Positions 63,828 through 64,000 of a DNA stretch of 64,000 bases are shown piece by piece. A program made the translations under genes and the position numbers. The notes beneath the pieces were generated by a model that was not told the origin of the DNA, made no database searches, and worked only from the letters and a program-made list of their open reading frames with translations. This stretch comes from Christensenella timonensis (GTDB lineage: Bacteria; Bacillota; Clostridia; Christensenellales; Christensenellaceae), in assembly GCF_900087015.1 (NCBI RefSeq), contig NZ_FLKP01000002.1, positions 868,001-932,000 of the forward strand. The letters are read 5' to 3'. How positions within the stretch are numbered: the first letter of the stretch is position 1; each line of letters begins with the position of its first letter.

Positions 63828-64000
63828 ATGGTTTCTGAAAGGATCCGAAAGATCAGGGATATTTCGTTTGATTACGGCGAGATGTCAAAGTACATATCCG
63901 TGCAGGAGATCAGATTTACGCCTGACCCGCAAAAAAGCCGGATCCTGCGGCATGCGGACGCTTTTTGCGCGGTGATGGACCAGCTCGAAACCAATTATAT
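63828..64000 (+). CDS. Start of a probable glycyl-radical enzyme (partial)
   Basis: Only the first 57 residues are inside the window: MVSERIRKIRDISFDYGEMS, later ISVQEIRFTP and SRILRHADAFCAVMDQ. A helical N-terminus with an SVQEIRF/ISxERA-like stretch is what pyruvate-formate-lyase-like enzymes show, and the gene follows its activase after 14 bp with AAGGGAAGGGG upstream. The active Cys and the glycyl loop lie outside, so the subtype cannot be read. Confidence 0.6.
   Translation, partial: MVSERIRKIRDISFDYGEMSKYISVQEIRFTPDPQKSRILRHADAFCAVMDQLETNY

Overview
The window looks like chromosomal DNA of a low-to-mid GC, Gram-positive-type anaerobe of the Clostridia. Evidence for this includes lipobox lipoproteins, a CwlD-like amidase, a GerMN-like protein, an Asp23/Gls24 protein, ferredoxin-type aldo/keto reductases, a glycyl-radical activase, AGGAGG ribosome binding sites and sigma-A-like TTGACA/TATAAT promoters. 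A Christensenellales-like relative is my guess from gene content only. No genes for transposases, integrases or phage were seen.

Layout. (1) 1-26.6 kb: a surface-polysaccharide cluster with glycosyltransferases, a Wzx-like flippase, a pyruvyl-transferase-like protein, an F420-dehydrogenase-like iron-sulfur protein, a YfhO membrane protein, a coiled-coil methyltransferase, a tandem double glycosyltransferase, then gmd-rmd-wzm-wzt-manC-manA-glycosyltransferase and a phosphohexomutase. Together these can make GDP-mannose and probably GDP-D-rhamnose and export a finished glycan through a Wzm/Wzt ABC transporter whose ATPase has a glycan-binding tail. A large cell-wall hydrolase with six GBS-Bsp-like repeats sits inside the cluster. 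(2) 26.7-29.3 kb: a polar amino-acid ABC transporter and a tRNA-Arg(CCG). (3) 29.4-32.6 kb, minus strand: a three-gene NHEJ operon (Ku, ATP-dependent ligase, LigD-type PE-POL). (4) 32.7-44.3 kb: a complete type I-C CRISPR-Cas locus (cas3-cas5c-cas8c-cas7-cas4-cas1-cas2) followed by an array of 50 repeats and 49 spacers that decays at its distal end. (5) 44.3-46.5 kb, minus strand: a PTS-EIIC-like membrane domain fused to a c-di-GMP phosphodiesterase (EAL) domain. (6) 46.7-50.6 kb: two redox-type lipoproteins (cyclophilin-like and flavodoxin), a sugar O-acetyltransferase, an iron alcohol dehydrogenase and a convergent LysR regulator. (7) 50.9-56.7 kb: a CwlD-like amidase, an aldo/keto reductase-MerR-aldo/keto reductase operon under a textbook MerR-type promoter, a PAS-PAS-GGDEF cyclase and a Gls24 protein. 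(8) 56.8-64 kb: a divergent carbohydrate locus (PfkB kinase and BtpA/SgcQ on the minus strand; ribose-type ABC transporter, glycyl-radical activase and the start of a probable glycyl-radical enzyme on the plus strand).

The points most worth a second look are the 700-bp intergenic region at 58.55-59.25 kb (strong promoter, candidate terminated small RNA enclosed by an 18-bp-paired inverted repeat, and a 12-bp motif repeated at both ends), the EIIC-EAL fusion, the coiled-coil methyltransferase paired with a Wzt glycan-binding tail, the competing hairpins between cas2 and the CRISPR array, and the MerR operator at 51.8 kb. All functional assignments were made by reading motifs by eye; no database search was run.
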